DNA of 6,920 nucleotides from Bacteroidota bacterium (GTDB taxonomy: Bacteria; Bacteroidota; Bacteroidia; Bacteroidales; UBA932): NCBI GenBank assembly GCA_017860395.1, contig JAGDMC010000176.1, forward strand, positions 1 through 6,920, in the 5' to 3' direction. A program made the position numbers and the translations under genes. Shown here one piece after another: positions 5,892 to 6,920 of this stretch. Each line of letters begins with the position of its first letter. The first letter of the stretch is position 1. A model generated the notes under the pieces. That model was not told the origin of the DNA. It saw nothing but the letters and a program-made list of their open reading frames with translations, and searched no databases.

Positions 5892-6920
5892 TTATTCGTA
5901 GCGGAGAGCAACAATAGGGTCCAGTTGTGAGGCTTTTTTTGCAGGATACCAGCCAAAGAAGACTCCGGTGGCAAAGCATACAAAAAACGAAAGGAGTATT
6001 GATACTATGTTAACAATGAAGGGCCATCCAAGTATGGACGAAATAATAAAAGTAAGAAGTATTCCAAACAGGATTCCCACGATTCCTCCAATTAAGGAGA
6101 TGATTATCGACTCCGTGAGAAACTGCATGAGAATATCCCACTTTAAAGCACCTATTGCCATTCTGAGGCCGATTTCCTTGATGCGCTCTGTAACGGTGAC
6201 ATACATAATATTCATATACATAATATTCATGATTCCTATTCCTCCCACAATGAGCGAAATCGCTGCAATGGCGGCTAAAAGAGCAGTGAGCATTCCGGTA
6301 ACATTAGAAATCATCGAAAGCATCTCCGCCTGTGTCCTTATTTCAAAATCTACTTCGTCCGTTGGCTGCAGTTTGTGAGTTCTTTTAAGGATATTGGTCA
6401 TTTCTGTAACAGCATTGGCCGAGCGCTCTTCTGATACTGCATTTGCAAATATTGTGTGATAGTGGGTTATTGCCAGTATGCGTTTCTGGACAGTTGTATA
6501 AGGAAGATATACAATGTTGTCCTGATTCTGACCCATGGCGTTTTGCCCTTTAGCCTCCAGTATTCCTATGACTTTAAGCGGAATATTGTTGAATCTTATA
6601 AACTGACCCACAGGATAAGTGCCATCTGCAAAGAGTTCGTCTACAATTGTTTTTCCTATTATGCACACTTTTGCAGCATTGTCCACATCATTCTGGGAAA
6701 AGAGTATACCTCTGTCCAGATTTATTTCCCTAATGGAGAAAAAGGGGATGTCCACCCCCTGCAACGTAGAAGGAGTGTTGTTTGTCCCGAATACCAGCTG
6801 TCCGTTTGCATTCACAGACGGAGAGACGGATTTAATCTCTTTTGCCTCTTTCCTTATTGCTTCAACATCCTCTTTGGTTAAAGACTTTGCATTGGAAGAA
6901 CCCATACTCACTCCCCCCTG
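5892..6920 (-). CDS. MacB/FtsX-type ABC transporter permease, 5' partial
   Basis: The frame is open from the window edge (6920) to TAA at 5892-5894, 342 residues. Typical members have about 400, so the N-terminal helix and the start of the periplasmic domain lie outside. Counted from the first codon in the window, residues 1 to about 208 are the periplasmic core domain, with the SPSV, GVD and VIGIL blocks usual in MacB_PCD. Three membrane helices follow at about 210-240, 271-294 and 302-322. The FtsX-domain signature GGIGIMNIM...VTVTERIKEIGLRMAIGA and the C-terminal PAKKASQLDPIVALRYE are classic for MacB-type permeases. Such permeases work with a separate or fused ATPase, a membrane-fusion protein and an outer-membrane factor to expel peptides, macrolides or lipoproteins. 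Because the N-terminus is missing, I cannot say whether an ATPase is fused. A GTG at 6911 is internal and should not be taken as the start. A five-residue in-frame duplication sits at the end of the first visible helix. Confidence 0.93.
   Translation of the reverse strand, partial: QGGVSMGSSNAKSLTKEDVEAIRKEAKEIKSVSPSVNANGQLVFGTNNTPSTLQGVDIPFFSIREINLDRGILFSQNDVDNAAKVCIIGKTIVDELFADGTYPVGQFIRFNNIPLKVIGILEAKGQNAMGQNQDNIVYLPYTTVQKRILAITHYHTIFANAVSEERSANAVTEMTNILKRTHKLQPTDEVDFEIRTQAEMLSMISNVTGMLTALLAAIAAISLIVGGIGIMNIMYMNIMYVTVTERIKEIGLRMAIGALKWDILMQFLTESIIISLIGGIVGILFGILLTFIISSILGWPFIVNIVSILLSFFVCFATGVFFGWYPAKKASQLDPIVALRYE
6201..6230 (-). repeat. Perfect 15-bp tandem duplication inside the permease gene
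   Basis: The 15-bp unit ATACATAATATTCAT occurs twice back to back at 6201-6215 and 6216-6230 with no mismatch. On the coding strand each copy reads ATG AAT ATT ATG TAT (MNIMY), in frame. MacB-type permeases normally have GIGIMNIM followed by two or three residues and then VTER; here the extra MNIMY lies in between. Replication slippage is the simplest origin. Confidence 0.95.

Overview
The window looks like a chromosomal piece of a Bacteroidota genome, most likely Bacteroidales or a relative. The basis is moderate G+C with AT-rich gaps, no Shine-Dalgarno sequence before any start seen here, promoter-like TAnnTTTG words before two plus-strand genes, and a MacB-type permease followed by a LytS-type kinase and a LytTR regulator. 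This placement is inferred from style, not from a marker gene.

Layout: positions 1-1101 (minus strand, 3' end cut by the window edge) encode a secreted family-20-like glycoside hydrolase. It is transcribed away from a 103-bp gap shared with the plus-strand gene at 1205-2413, a threonine-synthase-like PLP enzyme. After 64 bp comes an ABC-F protein at 2478-3968. Its coding frame breaks inside the second ATPase domain, and the rest of the C-terminus (3949-4074) lies in another frame. About 47 bp, covering the second H-loop, appear to be missing.

From 4094 to the right edge all genes are on the minus strand and read right to left as one probable operon: a MacB/FtsX-type ABC transporter permease (5892-6920, 5' end outside the window), then 39 bp later a LytS/YehU-like membrane histidine kinase (4791-5852), then a LytTR response regulator (4094-4807) whose start overlaps the kinase stop. 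The kinase presumably senses a cell-envelope or small-molecule signal and the regulator controls transcription, perhaps of the exporter genes themselves. The operon meets the broken ABC-F gene tail to tail with 19 bp between stops.

The two most notable signals are sequence lesions. One is the deletion/frameshift in the ABC-F gene. The other is a perfect 15-bp in-frame tandem duplication in the permease, which adds five residues at the end of a membrane helix. I see no mobile element, CRISPR array, RNA gene or clearly new multi-gene system. There is no gene-free stretch over 300 bp.
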